From NCBI GenBank assembly GCA_963663215.1, contig OY760140.1, positions 1,736,001 through 1,800,000 on the forward strand: a stretch of 64,000 nucleotides of DNA, in the 5' to 3' direction. The first letter of the stretch is position 1. The number at the start of each line of letters is the position of its first letter. Made by a program: the position numbers and the translations under genes. The notes under the pieces are model-generated. The model worked only from the letters and a program-made list of their open reading frames with translations, made no database searches and was not told the DNA's origin. Source of the stretch: BJGV01 sp003230615 (GTDB taxonomy: Bacteria; Pseudomonadota; Gammaproteobacteria; Burkholderiales; Nitrosomonadaceae). Positions 18,437-28,379 of this stretch are shown piece after piece.

Positions 18437-18566
18437 TGATTTCTACAATAAAACTGTTAGAATACAGTAATTAGCTACTTAGATCGAAATGAAGAAGACT
18501 TTTTGAAAGCAGCGCAACCATTTCCATAAATAAATTATAGATCTTTTATTAGAAGAGAGGCCAAGG

Positions 18567-18875
18567 ATGAATACGCAAGAAATTATCAAGGAACAAGTCA
18601 CTACTAACTCAGTGGTTCTCTACATGAAAGGCACACCAGAATTCCCACAATGCGGTTTCTCTGCCCATACTGTAAAAATACTCAATACGTGCGGAATAGA
18701 TAATATTTTCACCGTGGACGTTCTATCCAATCCCGAAATCAGACAGGGCATCAAAGAATACTCAAACTGGCCAACTATTCCCCAACTCTATATCAAAGGC
18801 AAATTTGTTGGTGGCGCAGATATCGTAACAGAAATGTACCAGAGCGGGGAGCTGCAGAAACTAATTCAGAAATGA
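18567..18875 (+). CDS. grxD: Monothiol glutaredoxin Grx4 type
   Basis: A 102-residue CGFS glutaredoxin (PQCGFSAHTV), the class that binds and delivers [2Fe-2S] clusters rather than reducing disulfides. WPTIPQLYIKGKFVGGADIV, the glutathione-binding region, is intact. A GAGAGG ribosome site precedes the ATG. Confidence 0.95.
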   Translation: MNTQEIIKEQVTTNSVVLYMKGTPEFPQCGFSAHTVKILNTCGIDNIFTVDVLSNPEIRQGIKEYSNWPTIPQLYIKGKFVGGADIVTEMYQSGELQKLIQK

Positions 18876-18941
18876 ATGTGCTTAACCAGACAAGATTATA
18901 AAAAGTCAAATGATATTGATCTTTTTATTGCGGAAATTGTG

Positions 18942-19364
18942 TTATTGACTGAATGCTAAAGCGATTACCCAGTAACGTGCAAATTTCCCAACTGCCATAA
19001 ACAGTAGGACCCACAACCAGTTGACCCGAAGCCACCCTGCCGCAACACACAGTGCGTCACCAATTAGTGGTACCCATGACAGTAGCAACACAGGACTTCC
19101 ATGACAACGCACCCACGCCAATCCACGTGTACTGCCACTGGAATTTTTTACAAATGTCTTTTCATTTGGCAGGAATCGTCCAATAGCGTACGAGCTCATG
19201 CCTCCCAAGGTATTACCTAGTGAAGCAATTCCCAAAGCAGGCCAATAAAGCTGAGGGTGAGCTTTTAATACCCCAAACAACACCGCTTCTGAACCACCTG
19301 GGAGTAACGTAGCAGCTAAAAAACTTGCGGTAAACAAAGCCAGCAGACTTGACTGCTCATCCAT
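18942..19364 (-). CDS. YqaA/DedA-family membrane protein
   Basis: A small 140-residue protein with several hydrophobic segments, matching the YqaA branch of the DedA (SNARE-associated) family: FLAATLLPGGSEAVLFG near the start, then GNTLGGMSSYAIGRF and, late, the SWVPLIGDALCVAAGWLR motif. DedA proteins act in lipid scrambling or envelope homeostasis; the precise role here is unknown. It is divergent from the CADD-like gene. Confidence 0.85.
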   Translation of the reverse strand: MDEQSSLLALFTASFLAATLLPGGSEAVLFGVLKAHPQLYWPALGIASLGNTLGGMSSYAIGRFLPNEKTFVKNSSGSTRGLAWVRCHGSPVLLLSWVPLIGDALCVAAGWLRVNWLWVLLFMAVGKFARYWVIALAFSQ

Positions 19365-19625
19365 AGGGTTATCCTAATTAAAGTAAACCCGAGTTTAGCG
19401 GTAAATTAGTCTTTAATGGAATTTGGGCACAAAATATTTTTCAGTTACAAATTAGTTACAAATTGCATTAGCTACTATGTCGCACTTTTACTCCTCCTCT
19501 CAACGCCGACTATCAGTCGTACTCAGGATATAATCCATGACCCACCAAAATTTTACTTGGTGATATTATTGGGTGATGATATGCTTAGAAATACGCCATT
19601 TCTGTTCAAAATAAGAGGAAAAACC

Positions 19626-20369
19626 ATGCGAGCTGATACATCTTTTAAGCAAAATGTTGATTCAATTATTAGCTCCAAGAGCCTTCTTAAACACCCCTTC
19701 TATATTGCCTGGACTGAAGGAAGACTATCTAAGGAGCAATTGCGTCAATATGCGGAACAATATTTCCATAATGTTTTGGCAGAACCGACTTATCTGAGTG
19801 CGGTACATTTCAACACTCCTCATTTTCACACTGAAACTAATAGCGGAGACATCAGCGTACGACAAGAAGTTCTGAAAAATCTTATTAGTGAAGAACATGG
19901 TGAGAAAAACCATCCTGTCTTGTGGAAAACTTTTGCCCTTGCTTTGGGCTCAAGCGAAAAAGATTTGGCCAATGCAACAGCATTACCTGGCACGGAGAAT
20001 CTGGTTACAACTTTTCGGGATATTTGTCTGAATCAGCCATTCTATGCAGGCCTTGCAGCCATGCATGCATTCGAATCGCAGATACCAGAAATTGCCGCAG
20101 TGAAAATTGATGGCCTGGCTAGATTCTATGGAATGAGCAACCCTGATAGTTATGAGTTCTTTACGGTGCATCAAGAAGCCGACATACATCATTCCCAGGC
20201 TGAATGGGCATTAATTGAGCGATTTGCTGACACCCCAGAGAAGAAAGCTGAGGTTCTTGCTGCAACTACGAAAGCATGTGATGCACTTTGGGGATTTCTT
20301 GATGGGATCTATGAAAATTACTGTACGGATCTCAACACCAAATTTAAGAAAGTGATAACAGTGCATTGA
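19626..20369 (+). CDS. CADD-type p-aminobenzoate synthase (haem-oxygenase-like fold)
   Basis: The family includes Chlamydia CT610 (CADD) and, as I recall, Nitrosomonas NE1434, which make p-aminobenzoate for folate without PabABC, apparently from one of their own tyrosines. ATG 19626, behind AGAGG, gives 247 residues; the longer upstream frame from 19416 is not needed. Counterparts of the dimetal ligands are visible: Glu89, His96, Glu150, His182, Asp186 and His189, plus Lys160 and Tyr26/Tyr42 in the tyrosine positions. Alternatives in the fold are TenA and PqqC, but the ESQIPEI and EADIHHS motifs favour CADD. Confidence 0.85.
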   Translation: MRADTSFKQNVDSIISSKSLLKHPFYIAWTEGRLSKEQLRQYAEQYFHNVLAEPTYLSAVHFNTPHFHTETNSGDISVRQEVLKNLISEEHGEKNHPVLWKTFALALGSSEKDLANATALPGTENLVTTFRDICLNQPFYAGLAAMHAFESQIPEIAAVKIDGLARFYGMSNPDSYEFFTVHQEADIHHSQAEWALIERFADTPEKKAEVLAATTKACDALWGFLDGIYENYCTDLNTKFKKVITVH

Positions 20370-20427
20370 TAGAAACAATACTTAAACTACCAAGTTTGAA
20401 GTACCGAATTTTATTGTGCCACTAACT

Positions 20428-23076
20428 TTAGTGCAGATATTCTTCTGATTTTGCCTGAATATTTTCATCTGAAGTCTGCAGTATCCTTAGAAGTTCTGTC
20501 TCCAGATGGATTAATGTTCTTGTTTCATTCAGTATACTTCCTGTAATCAAAAAAATATCCTCGGCGCGCTCGCCCATGGTATTTACCCTGGCACTGTGTA
20601 CTCTAACATTGGAGTGCGCTAAAACTCTGGCAATACGTGATAGTAGCTCTGGCTGGTCACCAGCAACAATTGACAGTATGTGGTAGGTTCCTTTTTCATC
20701 GGGTTCAATATCAACCTCAGGTGTAATTGGGAAATGTTTAAGATGACGGCTTAGCCGCACCTGTGACGGAGGCTTGAGAGGTATTTGCTGTTCCAGCTGC
20801 TGTGCCAGTCCATTTTCCACCATACTGATTACATTGCGATATTGTTCTACTGCTTTAAACGGGTTCAATACTAAGAAACTATCAAGAGCGTAGCCATTGT
20901 AAGTAGTGTGGATTTTTGCCTCTACAATACTGTAATTGAGACACTCAAAGAATCCACAAATACGTGCGAATAGATCCTTCTTGTCAGCAGTATAGATCAT
21001 TACCTGGATACCTTCTCCCGCTGGAACAATCTGTGCCTTTACCACTGGCACTAGCGAGTCTACCTTATTGTAAAGTTGAAGCGTATGCCATGCAATCTCC
21101 TCTGGATCGTGCTGTAATAAATAAGTGGTATCGAGTTTTGACCAGAGTCGCTCATGCGCACCAGTAGGAATAGCTTCAAGTTGCAGAAATTCCAACACCT
21201 TAATCTTGCGGTTTTCCAGAGCGCCGCCTACGTAAGCCGGTTCGCCACTTAGATACTGCCGTGTTGCCCAAAATAAATCTTCTAGCAATTTGCCTTTCCA
21301 CGTGTTCCAAACTTTTGGACTGGTACCACGAATATCTGCAACTGTGAGCAGATAAAGCGCTATGAGTCTGCGCTCATCTCTGACACACACAGCAAAACCA
21401 GCGATCACTTCCATATCTGACAAATCCTGCTTTTGTGCTGTAGCTGACATTATCAGATGATTTTCTACCAGCCATGTTACCAGTTCTGTATCTTCCACTG
21501 ATATCCCATGTTGTGTGCAGAACCGTTTTGCATCTTTCTTTCCAAGTAACGAATGATCTCCGCTACGCCCTTTAGCAATATCGTGAAATAGTCCCGCAAG
21601 GTATAGCATCTCAGGTCTATCAAACTCGCTTATGAGCTGGCTACATAGTGGGTACTCGTGAGCAAATTCAGAAGCCATAAAACGACGCAAATTTCTTACC
21701 ACCATTATTATGTGTTCGTCAACGGTGTAATCGTGAAAAAGGTCGTGTTGCATTTGACCAACAATGCGCCCAAATACAGGGATATAGCGCCCCAAAATAC
21801 CGTAGCGGTTCATGAAGCGTAGTTCTCGAGTAAGTCCGCGGGGCTGACGTAGAATTTCCATAAATAAAGTGCGGTTACGCAAGTTGTGCCGGAAGGTGGA
21901 ATTAATAGAAGACGTGGAGTGCCAAAGTGCACGCAGAGTAGTAACGCTGCGGGCTTTTAATTCAGGATGTTGTTGCAATAAAAGCACGCTTTCTAAAATA
22001 ACGCCCGGATCTTTCCTGAAGATATTTTCATCTCGTAACTCAAGAAACTCACCGCGTTTCTGAAAACGCTCATTGATTATTATTGGAGGCAAATCTACAT
22101 CAGGAAAAATTTCTTCCCGTAAAGTAAGTAGGAGAATGGTATTGATCTGCGTCACCGATTTTGCAGCAAGGTAATAACGTTGCATTAGCAATTCACCTGC
22201 ACGACGCGGTGGCTTATCAGCGATCTTTAATTCTTGAGCGAGCAGCGTCTGGTAATCAAACAACAATCTATCTTCACGACGTCCAGCAAGATAATGTAAC
22301 CGAATACGCAAGTCTTGCAAGATCGATTCGTGACGCTTTGCAAGTCGAGCTTCTTGCTGCGTGATAAACCCCCCCTTGATGAGATCTGACCAGGATTTTC
22401 CTAACCCAGCGGCGCGACTGACCCACAGAATATTTTGTAAATCTCGTAATCCACCAGGACTTTCCTTTAAGTTGGGCTCAAGATTGTAAGTCGCCTCGTG
22501 ATAACGACCATGACGCTGCTGTTGCTCAAGCTGTTTGGCATTGAAAAATTCCTGTGGATTGAGCGCAGCTTTCATCGTGTGTGAAAACACACTGAATAAT
22601 TGTCTACTCCCTGCAAGCCGTCTCGCTTCTAATAGACTGGTCTGTACCGTGATATCCTTAACTGATTCCTCCGCACATTCGACTAGTGTACGGACACTAT
22701 GGCCCACTTCTAACCCCACATCCCACAAAAAGCCTACCCATTTCTCCAACCTCGACTTAGTGGTATCATCCACAGCATCCGCATTGTTCTCCTCAGCGGG
22801 AAGTAATACTAGTAGATCTATATCCGAGCCAGGAAAAAGATGACCGCGCCCATAACCACCTACTGCCAACAGGGCAATTGAACTGGGAAACGACATTTCC
22901 TTCCATACTTGACGTAGCAGACCATCTACCAATCGGCAATAATCACGTAGTAATGCTGCGCTATTCGCATTCTGGCTATACTGTCGACGTAGGATCTCGC
23001 GGCCTTGTAGCAGCGCCTTCTTTCCAACTGCAGCACTTAATGAGCTCGGCAAAAATCCTCCAACAATATCTATCAT
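20428..23076 (-). CDS. glnD: PII uridylyltransferase/uridylyl-removing enzyme GlnD
   Basis: GlnD (882 residues) senses glutamine and uridylylates PII. The nucleotidyltransferase motif GGYGRGHLFPGSDIDLLVL lies near residues 70-90, the HD phosphohydrolase motif GLFHDIAKGRSGDHS in the middle and two ACT domains at the C-terminus (VMIYTADKKDLFARICGFFE and LSIVAGDQPELLSRIARVLA). It is 5 bp downstream of map, in the same operon. Confidence 0.96.
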   Translation of the reverse strand: MIDIVGGFLPSSLSAAVGKKALLQGREILRRQYSQNANSAALLRDYCRLVDGLLRQVWKEMSFPSSIALLAVGGYGRGHLFPGSDIDLLVLLPAEENNADAVDDTTKSRLEKWVGFLWDVGLEVGHSVRTLVECAEESVKDITVQTSLLEARRLAGSRQLFSVFSHTMKAALNPQEFFNAKQLEQQQRHGRYHEATYNLEPNLKESPGGLRDLQNILWVSRAAGLGKSWSDLIKGGFITQQEARLAKRHESILQDLRIRLHYLAGRREDRLLFDYQTLLAQELKIADKPPRRAGELLMQRYYLAAKSVTQINTILLLTLREEIFPDVDLPPIIINERFQKRGEFLELRDENIFRKDPGVILESVLLLQQHPELKARSVTTLRALWHSTSSINSTFRHNLRNRTLFMEILRQPRGLTRELRFMNRYGILGRYIPVFGRIVGQMQHDLFHDYTVDEHIIMVVRNLRRFMASEFAHEYPLCSQLISEFDRPEMLYLAGLFHDIAKGRSGDHSLLGKKDAKRFCTQHGISVEDTELVTWLVENHLIMSATAQKQDLSDMEVIAGFAVCVRDERRLIALYLLTVADIRGTSPKVWNTWKGKLLEDLFWATRQYLSGEPAYVGGALENRKIKVLEFLQLEAIPTGAHERLWSKLDTTYLLQHDPEEIAWHTLQLYNKVDSLVPVVKAQIVPAGEGIQVMIYTADKKDLFARICGFFECLNYSIVEAKIHTTYNGYALDSFLVLNPFKAVEQYRNVISMVENGLAQQLEQQIPLKPPSQVRLSRHLKHFPITPEVDIEPDEKGTYHILSIVAGDQPELLSRIARVLAHSNVRVHSARVNTMGERAEDIFLITGSILNETRTLIHLETELLRILQTSDENIQAKSEEYLH

Positions 23077-23081
23077 GAAGA

Positions 23082-23882
23082 TTAGAAACGAAATTTGGGT
23101 TTTTGCGGTACACCGGCAGACAGTGTCAGAACTTCATATCCAGTCTCATTTACCAACACTGTATGTTCCCACTGCGCCGACAAGCTATGGTCTTTAGTAA
23201 CTATAGTCCAACCATCAGCCATTTGACGAATAGACGCTTTACCTGAATTGATCATAGGCTCGACAGTAAAAATCATCCCGGGCTTAAGTTGCAAGCCAGT
23301 TCCGGTATGGCCATAGTGAAGAACTTGTGGATCTTCATGAAATTTAGTGCCAATACCATGACCGCAGAACTCTTTTACCACGCTACATCCTAAACTTTCA
23401 GCAAAGCTCTGAATAGCGTAACCAATGTCGCCTAGATGTTTCCCCGGTTTGATTTCCTCAATTCCAAGCCACATAGATTCGTATGTAATCTCACACAAAC
23501 GCCTAGCCTGGATTGTTGGCTCCCCCACATAATACATACGACTTGTATCACCATGATAGCCATCCTTGATGACCGTTACGTCAATGTTGATGATATCGCC
23601 GGACTTCAGTTTTTTCTCACCTGGCACACCGTGGCACACCTGGTGATTCACTGAAGTACAAATAGATTTTGGGTAAGGCGAATATCCTGGTGGCTGATAA
23701 TTGAGTGGTGCAGGAACAGTATTTTGCACATTTAACATATAATCGTGACACAGCGCATCAAGCTCACCGGTAGTAACTCCCGGTTTGACAAAAGGCGTAA
23801 TGAAATCTAATACTTCTGAACCAAGCTCTCCCGCAATCCGCATTTTTTTTATTTCTTGTGGCGACTTTAGGTGTACCGTCAT
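23082..23882 (-). CDS. map: Methionine aminopeptidase type I
   Basis: Map removes N-terminal Met. ATG 23882 gives 266 residues; a longer frame from 23999 adds an unrelated 39-residue lead. Metal ligands can be read in INIDVTVIKDGYHGDTSRMYY (two Asp), FCGHGIGTKFHEDPQVLHYG (His), VEPMI (Glu) and the late QWEHTVLV (Glu). glnD follows at 5 bp. Confidence 0.95.
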   Translation of the reverse strand: MTVHLKSPQEIKKMRIAGELGSEVLDFITPFVKPGVTTGELDALCHDYMLNVQNTVPAPLNYQPPGYSPYPKSICTSVNHQVCHGVPGEKKLKSGDIINIDVTVIKDGYHGDTSRMYYVGEPTIQARRLCEITYESMWLGIEEIKPGKHLGDIGYAIQSFAESLGCSVVKEFCGHGIGTKFHEDPQVLHYGHTGTGLQLKPGMIFTVEPMINSGKASIRQMADGWTIVTKDHSLSAQWEHTVLVNETGYEVLTLSAGVPQKPKFRF

Positions 23883-24058
23883 AATGGCTTCCAGTTCAAG
23901 GTGTAGGTGTAGGTAGCAACTTGATTTTTTCTGGCTGAAACTCTGGCCGCAACTGTTTATTACTATTGAAATCGGAACCTGACTGAATGTAGAAAACAAA
24001 AACTAAATTAATAACTAACAGCAGAAGAGATAATACTTTCATTGTTGGTGGTTTATTG

Positions 24059-24087
24059 TTGTTAACAAACGCTAGCCTTGTTAAAAT
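24059..24087 (+). promoter_or_regulatory. Promoter of the cytochrome c4 gene
   Basis: TTGTTA (24059-24064), a 17-bp spacer and TAAAAT (24082-24087) precede the ATG at 24127 by about 40 bp. Confidence 0.5.
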
Positions 24088-24126
24088 ATTCTGCTAATCA
24101 ATTAACACCATTATTAAGGTCCCAGA

Positions 24127-24801
24127 ATGCAAGGCATGAAAATAGTTTCAAACTTAGCAATGCTAATTGCACTAGTACTATCTAATCAAGTTTTTGCTGA
24201 AACTTTAGTAAAGGCTAAGTCTCCAGAGAAAGCTTACGCTAGGGGCAATGCTGAGAATGGTCAGCAAATTGCAAGCCAAGTTTGTGCAGGCTGTCACGGT
24301 GCTGATGGTAACAGCACGATTCCAGTAAACCCAGTCCTAGCAGGACAACATGCAGAGTATATCACTAAGCAATTGATGAACTTCAAAGCACGGGACAATA
24401 TGCCTGCGGAACGGAGCAGTCCAGTCATGACTGCAATGGTTATTCCTCTCTCATTGGATGACATGAAAAATCTCGGTGCTTTTTACACCATACAAAACCC
24501 TAAACCTGGAGCGGCCAAAGACAAAACACTTGCAGAACAAGGCGAAAGAATTTATCGTGGCGGCAACATTGATTCTGGGGTGCCCGCATGTGCCAGCTGC
24601 CATTCTCCCAATGGAGCCGGCATCCCGCCACTTTATCCGCGCCTTGCCGGACAGCATGCAGAGTATACTGTAGCACAGCTTCGGGCATTCCGAACCGAAC
24701 AACGCGCTAATGATCTTAACAGTGTGATGCGAGAAATAGTCACTCGCATGAGTGAGAAAGAGATGCGAGCTGTAGCAGAATTTATCTCTGGTTTACGTTA
24801 A
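24127..24801 (+). CDS. Dihaem cytochrome c4
   Basis: A 224-residue periplasmic protein with a Sec signal (cleavage after VFA near residue 24) and two c-type haem sites, VCAGCHGADG and ACASCHSPNG, each followed by its repeat of LAGQHAEY. The duplicated domain with Met ligands later in each half is the cytochrome c4 plan. Cytochromes c4 carry electrons to terminal oxidases. It has its own promoter and converges on hemL. Confidence 0.92.
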   Translation: MQGMKIVSNLAMLIALVLSNQVFAETLVKAKSPEKAYARGNAENGQQIASQVCAGCHGADGNSTIPVNPVLAGQHAEYITKQLMNFKARDNMPAERSSPVMTAMVIPLSLDDMKNLGAFYTIQNPKPGAAKDKTLAEQGERIYRGGNIDSGVPACASCHSPNGAGIPPLYPRLAGQHAEYTVAQLRAFRTEQRANDLNSVMREIVTRMSEKEMRAVAEFISGLR

Positions 24802-24845
24802 TAATTTAAATCTGACAACAACACCGCCAAAGGAAGTAGAATTTT

Positions 24846-26129
24846 TTATTTCCAAGTACTAAATATTTTTTCTGCTGTAAATATCGTTTTGCTAATTTCC
24901 TCGTCACCATGTGCAGCAGAAACAAACCCAGCCTCGAAAGCAGATGGCGCAAAATATATGCCTTCAAGTAGCATAGCGTGAAAAAAACGATTAAACGCTT
25001 CTCTATCACACTCCATTACTTCAGCATAACTTGTCGGTATATTTCTCCGAAAATAGAGACCGAACATTCCTCCTACTGACTGAGCACAAAAAGTAATTCC
25101 ATATTTATTTGCTGCGGCAGTAAGGCCTTCAGTAAGTTGTAAGGTACTAGCAACGAGTTTTTTGTAAAACCCTGAGGTTTGTATTTGCCGCAAGGTGGCA
25201 AGCCCTGCACTAACAGCAATAGGGTTTCCAGAAAGTGTGCCCGCTTGATATACCGGACCTAAAGGGGCAAGACACTGCATGATGTCTCGCCGACCACCAA
25301 AAGCCGCCATCGGCATGCCACCACCAATCACTTTACCTAGGGTAGTAATATCTGGCGTAATATTGTAAATTCCTTGAGCACACTCCAACCCAACACGAAA
25401 ACCTGTCATCACTTCATCAAAGATCAATACACTTCTATGTTTCGTGCATAACTCGCGCAAAGTAGACAAAAATCTAGGTTTAGGTGCTACCAAGTTCATA
25501 TTACCCGCAACCGGTTCGACGATAACTGCAGCAATTTCTCCACCAGATTGGCTAAATATTTTCTCTAACCCAACATGATCATTGTAATCCAACACTGTGG
25601 TACAACTTGCGATCTCCGTAGGAACCCCAGCAGAGCTAGGACAACCAAGAGTAAGCGCCCCAGAACCCGCCTTTACTAGTAATGCGTCATCATGGCCATG
25701 ATAACAACCTTCAAATTTGATGATACGATTTCTACCGGTGTAGCCTCGTGCTAGACGAATAGCACTCATGGTAGCTTCAGTACCAGAACTAACTAGCCTC
25801 ACCAGCTCAATAGAGGGGACTAGTTTGCATATTAGTTCTGCTATTTCTAACTCGACTTCAGTTGGCGCACCGAATGTCAACCCATTTTTTACTGCAGCCT
25901 GTACTTTTTTGATTACTTTTGGGTGAGCATGACCAAGAATTAAGGGTCCCCAAGAACCAACATAATCTATATAGGCTTTATTATCTGCATCCCATACGTA
26001 AGCTCCTTGCCCACGCCTAAAAAATATTGGCACACCACCTACTGATTTAAATGCGCGTACCGGCGAATTGACTCCACCTGGAATATACTTCTGAGAAAGT
26101 TGAAATAGTTTTTGATTAAGTGAAGTCAT
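24846..26129 (-). CDS. hemL: Glutamate-1-semialdehyde 2,1-aminomutase
   Basis: HemL turns glutamate-1-semialdehyde into 5-aminolevulinate, following HemA. This 427-residue PLP enzyme shows YIPGGVNSPVRAFKSV, the cofactor-binding FEGCYHGHDD, IFDEVMTGFRV and the Schiff-base lysine in TTLGKVIGGGMPM. It lies 4 bp after thiE at the end of a thiD-thiE-hemL operon. Confidence 0.97.
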   Translation of the reverse strand: MTSLNQKLFQLSQKYIPGGVNSPVRAFKSVGGVPIFFRRGQGAYVWDADNKAYIDYVGSWGPLILGHAHPKVIKKVQAAVKNGLTFGAPTEVELEIAELICKLVPSIELVRLVSSGTEATMSAIRLARGYTGRNRIIKFEGCYHGHDDALLVKAGSGALTLGCPSSAGVPTEIASCTTVLDYNDHVGLEKIFSQSGGEIAAVIVEPVAGNMNLVAPKPRFLSTLRELCTKHRSVLIFDEVMTGFRVGLECAQGIYNITPDITTLGKVIGGGMPMAAFGGRRDIMQCLAPLGPVYQAGTLSGNPIAVSAGLATLRQIQTSGFYKKLVASTLQLTEGLTAAANKYGITFCAQSVGGMFGLYFRRNIPTSYAEVMECDREAFNRFFHAMLLEGIYFAPSAFEAGFVSAAHGDEEISKTIFTAEKIFSTWK

Positions 26130-26133
26130 TTGA

Positions 26134-26790
26134 TCACTTGTTTAAATAACAAATAGGATATTTAGTTTGCTTGAATAAACAAGAAATTTTATTAGCCTCG
26201 GATTGGACATCAAAGGCGCTAAATAGGGAATTACTAACTGCTACTGCATCGGCACCTTTATGTATCAACTCCGCAGCATTATCCAAAGTGATGCCTCCAA
26301 TGCCAACAATTGGAATATGTAGATACTGCTTGGCTTTATATAACAAACTAATAGATACGGTTGCTGCGCCAGGTTTAGTAACAGAAACAAAGAACGCACC
26401 GAATGCAACATAATTTGCGCCATGTCGTTCTGCTTCAATGGCGTATTTCAGCTGATTGTAACAGGAGGCTCCGATGATCTTTCCTGCCCCCAACCTGCGC
26501 CGAGCCTCACTTATAGCCATATCTTCCATCCCCAGGTGTACTCCATCCGCACCAGCCTCAACAGCAAGATCGAGGTCATCATTGATAATCAGGGGAACAT
26601 GAAATTTCCGACAAAGATGAACAAGCGAAGCTGCCTGTTCTAGCTGCAGAATACTATCAGCTGTCTTGTTACGGTATTGGATCAACTTCGCCCCACCAGC
26701 AAGTGCTTGTTGCGTTAGCATAACTAAGTTGACGGTATCAATCACATCTGGAGTAATTGCATATAAACCACTAATTTCCGGATGCGACAT
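26134..26790 (-). CDS. thiE: Thiamine-phosphate synthase
   Basis: ThiE joins HMP-PP and HET-P to thiamine phosphate. ATG 26790, with GAGGAAGGGG about 9 bp upstream, gives 218 residues; an earlier ATG at 26823 is less likely. Characteristic pieces are LYAITPD, IQYRNKTAD, INDDLDLAVEAGADGVHLG, IIGASCYN and the C-terminal IVGIGGITLDNAAELI. The start overlaps the end of thiD by about 20 nt, implying coupled translation. Confidence 0.95.
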   Translation of the reverse strand: MSHPEISGLYAITPDVIDTVNLVMLTQQALAGGAKLIQYRNKTADSILQLEQAASLVHLCRKFHVPLIINDDLDLAVEAGADGVHLGMEDMAISEARRRLGAGKIIGASCYNQLKYAIEAERHGANYVAFGAFFVSVTKPGAATVSISLLYKAKQYLHIPIVGIGGITLDNAAELIHKGADAVAVSNSLFSAFDVQSEANKISCLFKQTKYPICYLNK

Positions 26791-27622
26791 CCAACTTATC
26801 CCCTTCCTCAGCATCATGTTCATTGCGAGCCCAGAATAAACGGTCAGGTAGATACTGCCCCATCCCTGGATGAAACCCAGCTTTCAAAGCTTGCCAAGTG
26901 TATTCTTGTGCCTCATATACCCCCTCAGCGACAGGTAAACCATTGGCAAGAGCAGCAGCAATGGCCGAAGCCAGTGTGCAGCCTGAACCATGGTAAGAAC
27001 CAGTTAACCGCTGCCATGCATCCGAACGCACAATACCCGCAGCTGCATACAGAGTATTTATCACCTGAGGAGAATTTTCATGAGTTCCCGTGATTAACAC
27101 ATATTCGCAGCCCATATGTAAAAGCCGGCCACCACACTGGTCCAAATCTAATACCTCATCGTCATCTTCATCCTGTGCTAGCCGACGTGCCTCCATGCTG
27201 TTAGGAGTGATGATAGTAGCCTGGGGGAGCAATAATTCACGCATTGCTGACACCATATCTTCACTAGCAAACTCGTCACCACGAGCCGAGTTAAGCACGG
27301 GATCTAGCACCAAAGGAATATCCGGATAATCCGAAATTACTTCAGCAATAGCTGCGATAATTTCAACACTACCTAACATTCCGATTTTGAAAACATGTAC
27401 TGGCATATCCTCAAGCACTGCACGTGCTTGATCTGTCACCCACCTGGGGTCTAATGCCATGATATCATCCACTCCAGCAGTATCCTGTACGGTAATCGCA
27501 GTGATCACCGATAATGGGTGGCAGCCCATGCTGGCAAGAGTGAGAATGTCAGCCTGGATACCAGCACCACCGCTCGAGTCGTTAGCAGAAAAAGAAAGAA
27601 CTATAGGGGGTGGCTGAAGCAT
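26771..27622 (-). CDS. thiD: Hydroxymethylpyrimidine/phosphomethylpyrimidine kinase
   Basis: ThiD phosphorylates HMP twice for thiamine synthesis. The 283-residue ribokinase-fold protein has SANDSSGGAGIQADILT, the TAITVQDTAGV motif and the ATP/anion-hole GSYHGSGCTLASAIAAAL. It begins 45 bp from the divergent rubredoxin gene, so no room exists for a TPP riboswitch; none is seen. Confidence 0.95.
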   Translation of the reverse strand: MLQPPPIVLSFSANDSSGGAGIQADILTLASMGCHPLSVITAITVQDTAGVDDIMALDPRWVTDQARAVLEDMPVHVFKIGMLGSVEIIAAIAEVISDYPDIPLVLDPVLNSARGDEFASEDMVSAMRELLLPQATIITPNSMEARRLAQDEDDDEVLDLDQCGGRLLHMGCEYVLITGTHENSPQVINTLYAAAGIVRSDAWQRLTGSYHGSGCTLASAIAAALANGLPVAEGVYEAQEYTWQALKAGFHPGMGQYLPDRLFWARNEHDAEEGDKLDVASGN

Positions 27623-27667
27623 ACATTAATACCGTAAAATGATATTTTAACCTAATATACTTATATC

Positions 27668-27856
27668 ATGCCTAATACTGAGACTCTCGCGTATCGAAGC
27701 TACATGTGCCTCATTTGCGGTTTTATCTATGATGAAGGCGAAGGATCTCCTGAAGAAGGTATCCCTCCAGGTACACGCTGGGAAGACGTACCAATGAACT
27801 GGGTCTGCCCCGAATGTGGTGCGCGTAAAGAAGATTTTGAGATGGTTGAAATTTAA
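27668..27856 (+). CDS. Rubredoxin
   Basis: A 62-residue one-iron electron carrier. Four Cys ligands occur as CLICGFIYDEGEG and VCPECGARKEDFE with the usual spacing, and the GTRWEDVPMNW core between them is typical. The reductase is probably RubB at 4513-5667. The next gene starts directly at the stop codon. Confidence 0.95.
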   Translation: MPNTETLAYRSYMCLICGFIYDEGEGSPEEGIPPGTRWEDVPMNWVCPECGARKEDFEMVEI

Positions 27857-28252
27857 ATGCGCATTCTGCACACCATGTTACGAGTTGGAAGTTTGGAAAA
27901 ATCAATCGATTTTTACTCAAATGTTCTAGGAATGAGAGTCTTGCGACGCAAAGATTACCCAGAAGGAAAATTCACCCTGGCATTTGTTGGCTACCAAGAA
28001 GAGATTGATGGCGCAGTACTAGAATTAACACACAATTGGGATGTGGAAAAATATGATTTAGGAGCAGGTTACGGCCATATCGCCATCGAAGTGGATGACG
28101 CTTATCTAGTCTGTGAAATGGTCAAAAAACGTGGTGGTAAAGTTACCCGCGAAGCGGGACCGATGAAACATGGTGCTACCGTTATTGCTTTTGTAGAGGA
28201 CCCTGACGGTTACAAGATCGAGTTCATCCAGAAAAAAATACGACAGGAGTAA
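27857..28252 (+). CDS. gloA: Lactoylglutathione lyase (glyoxalase I)
   Basis: GloA isomerises the methylglyoxal-glutathione hemithioacetal. At 131 residues it has the two beta-alpha-beta-beta-beta modules: MRILHTMLRVGSLEKSIDFY with the His ligand, then LELTHNW, YGHIAIEVDD and FVEDPDGYKIEF with the late Glu ligand. It directly follows the rubredoxin stop. Confidence 0.93.
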   Translation: MRILHTMLRVGSLEKSIDFYSNVLGMRVLRRKDYPEGKFTLAFVGYQEEIDGAVLELTHNWDVEKYDLGAGYGHIAIEVDDAYLVCEMVKKRGGKVTREAGPMKHGATVIAFVEDPDGYKIEFIQKKIRQE

Positions 28253-28379
28253 ATTTAAAATATGTAAAATGCAGCATAGAAGCGCACCGCAAGTATTTTG
28301 CCTTTATAATTATTCATGCTCGCACTGGTAACATGAAGAAATATCGATACAACGTATAATAGGAAGTGGAAACAACGAT

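Noticed and set aside
27623..27667. TPP riboswitch before thiD
   Set aside because: Only 45 bp lie between thiD and the divergent rubredoxin gene, too short for the aptamer.
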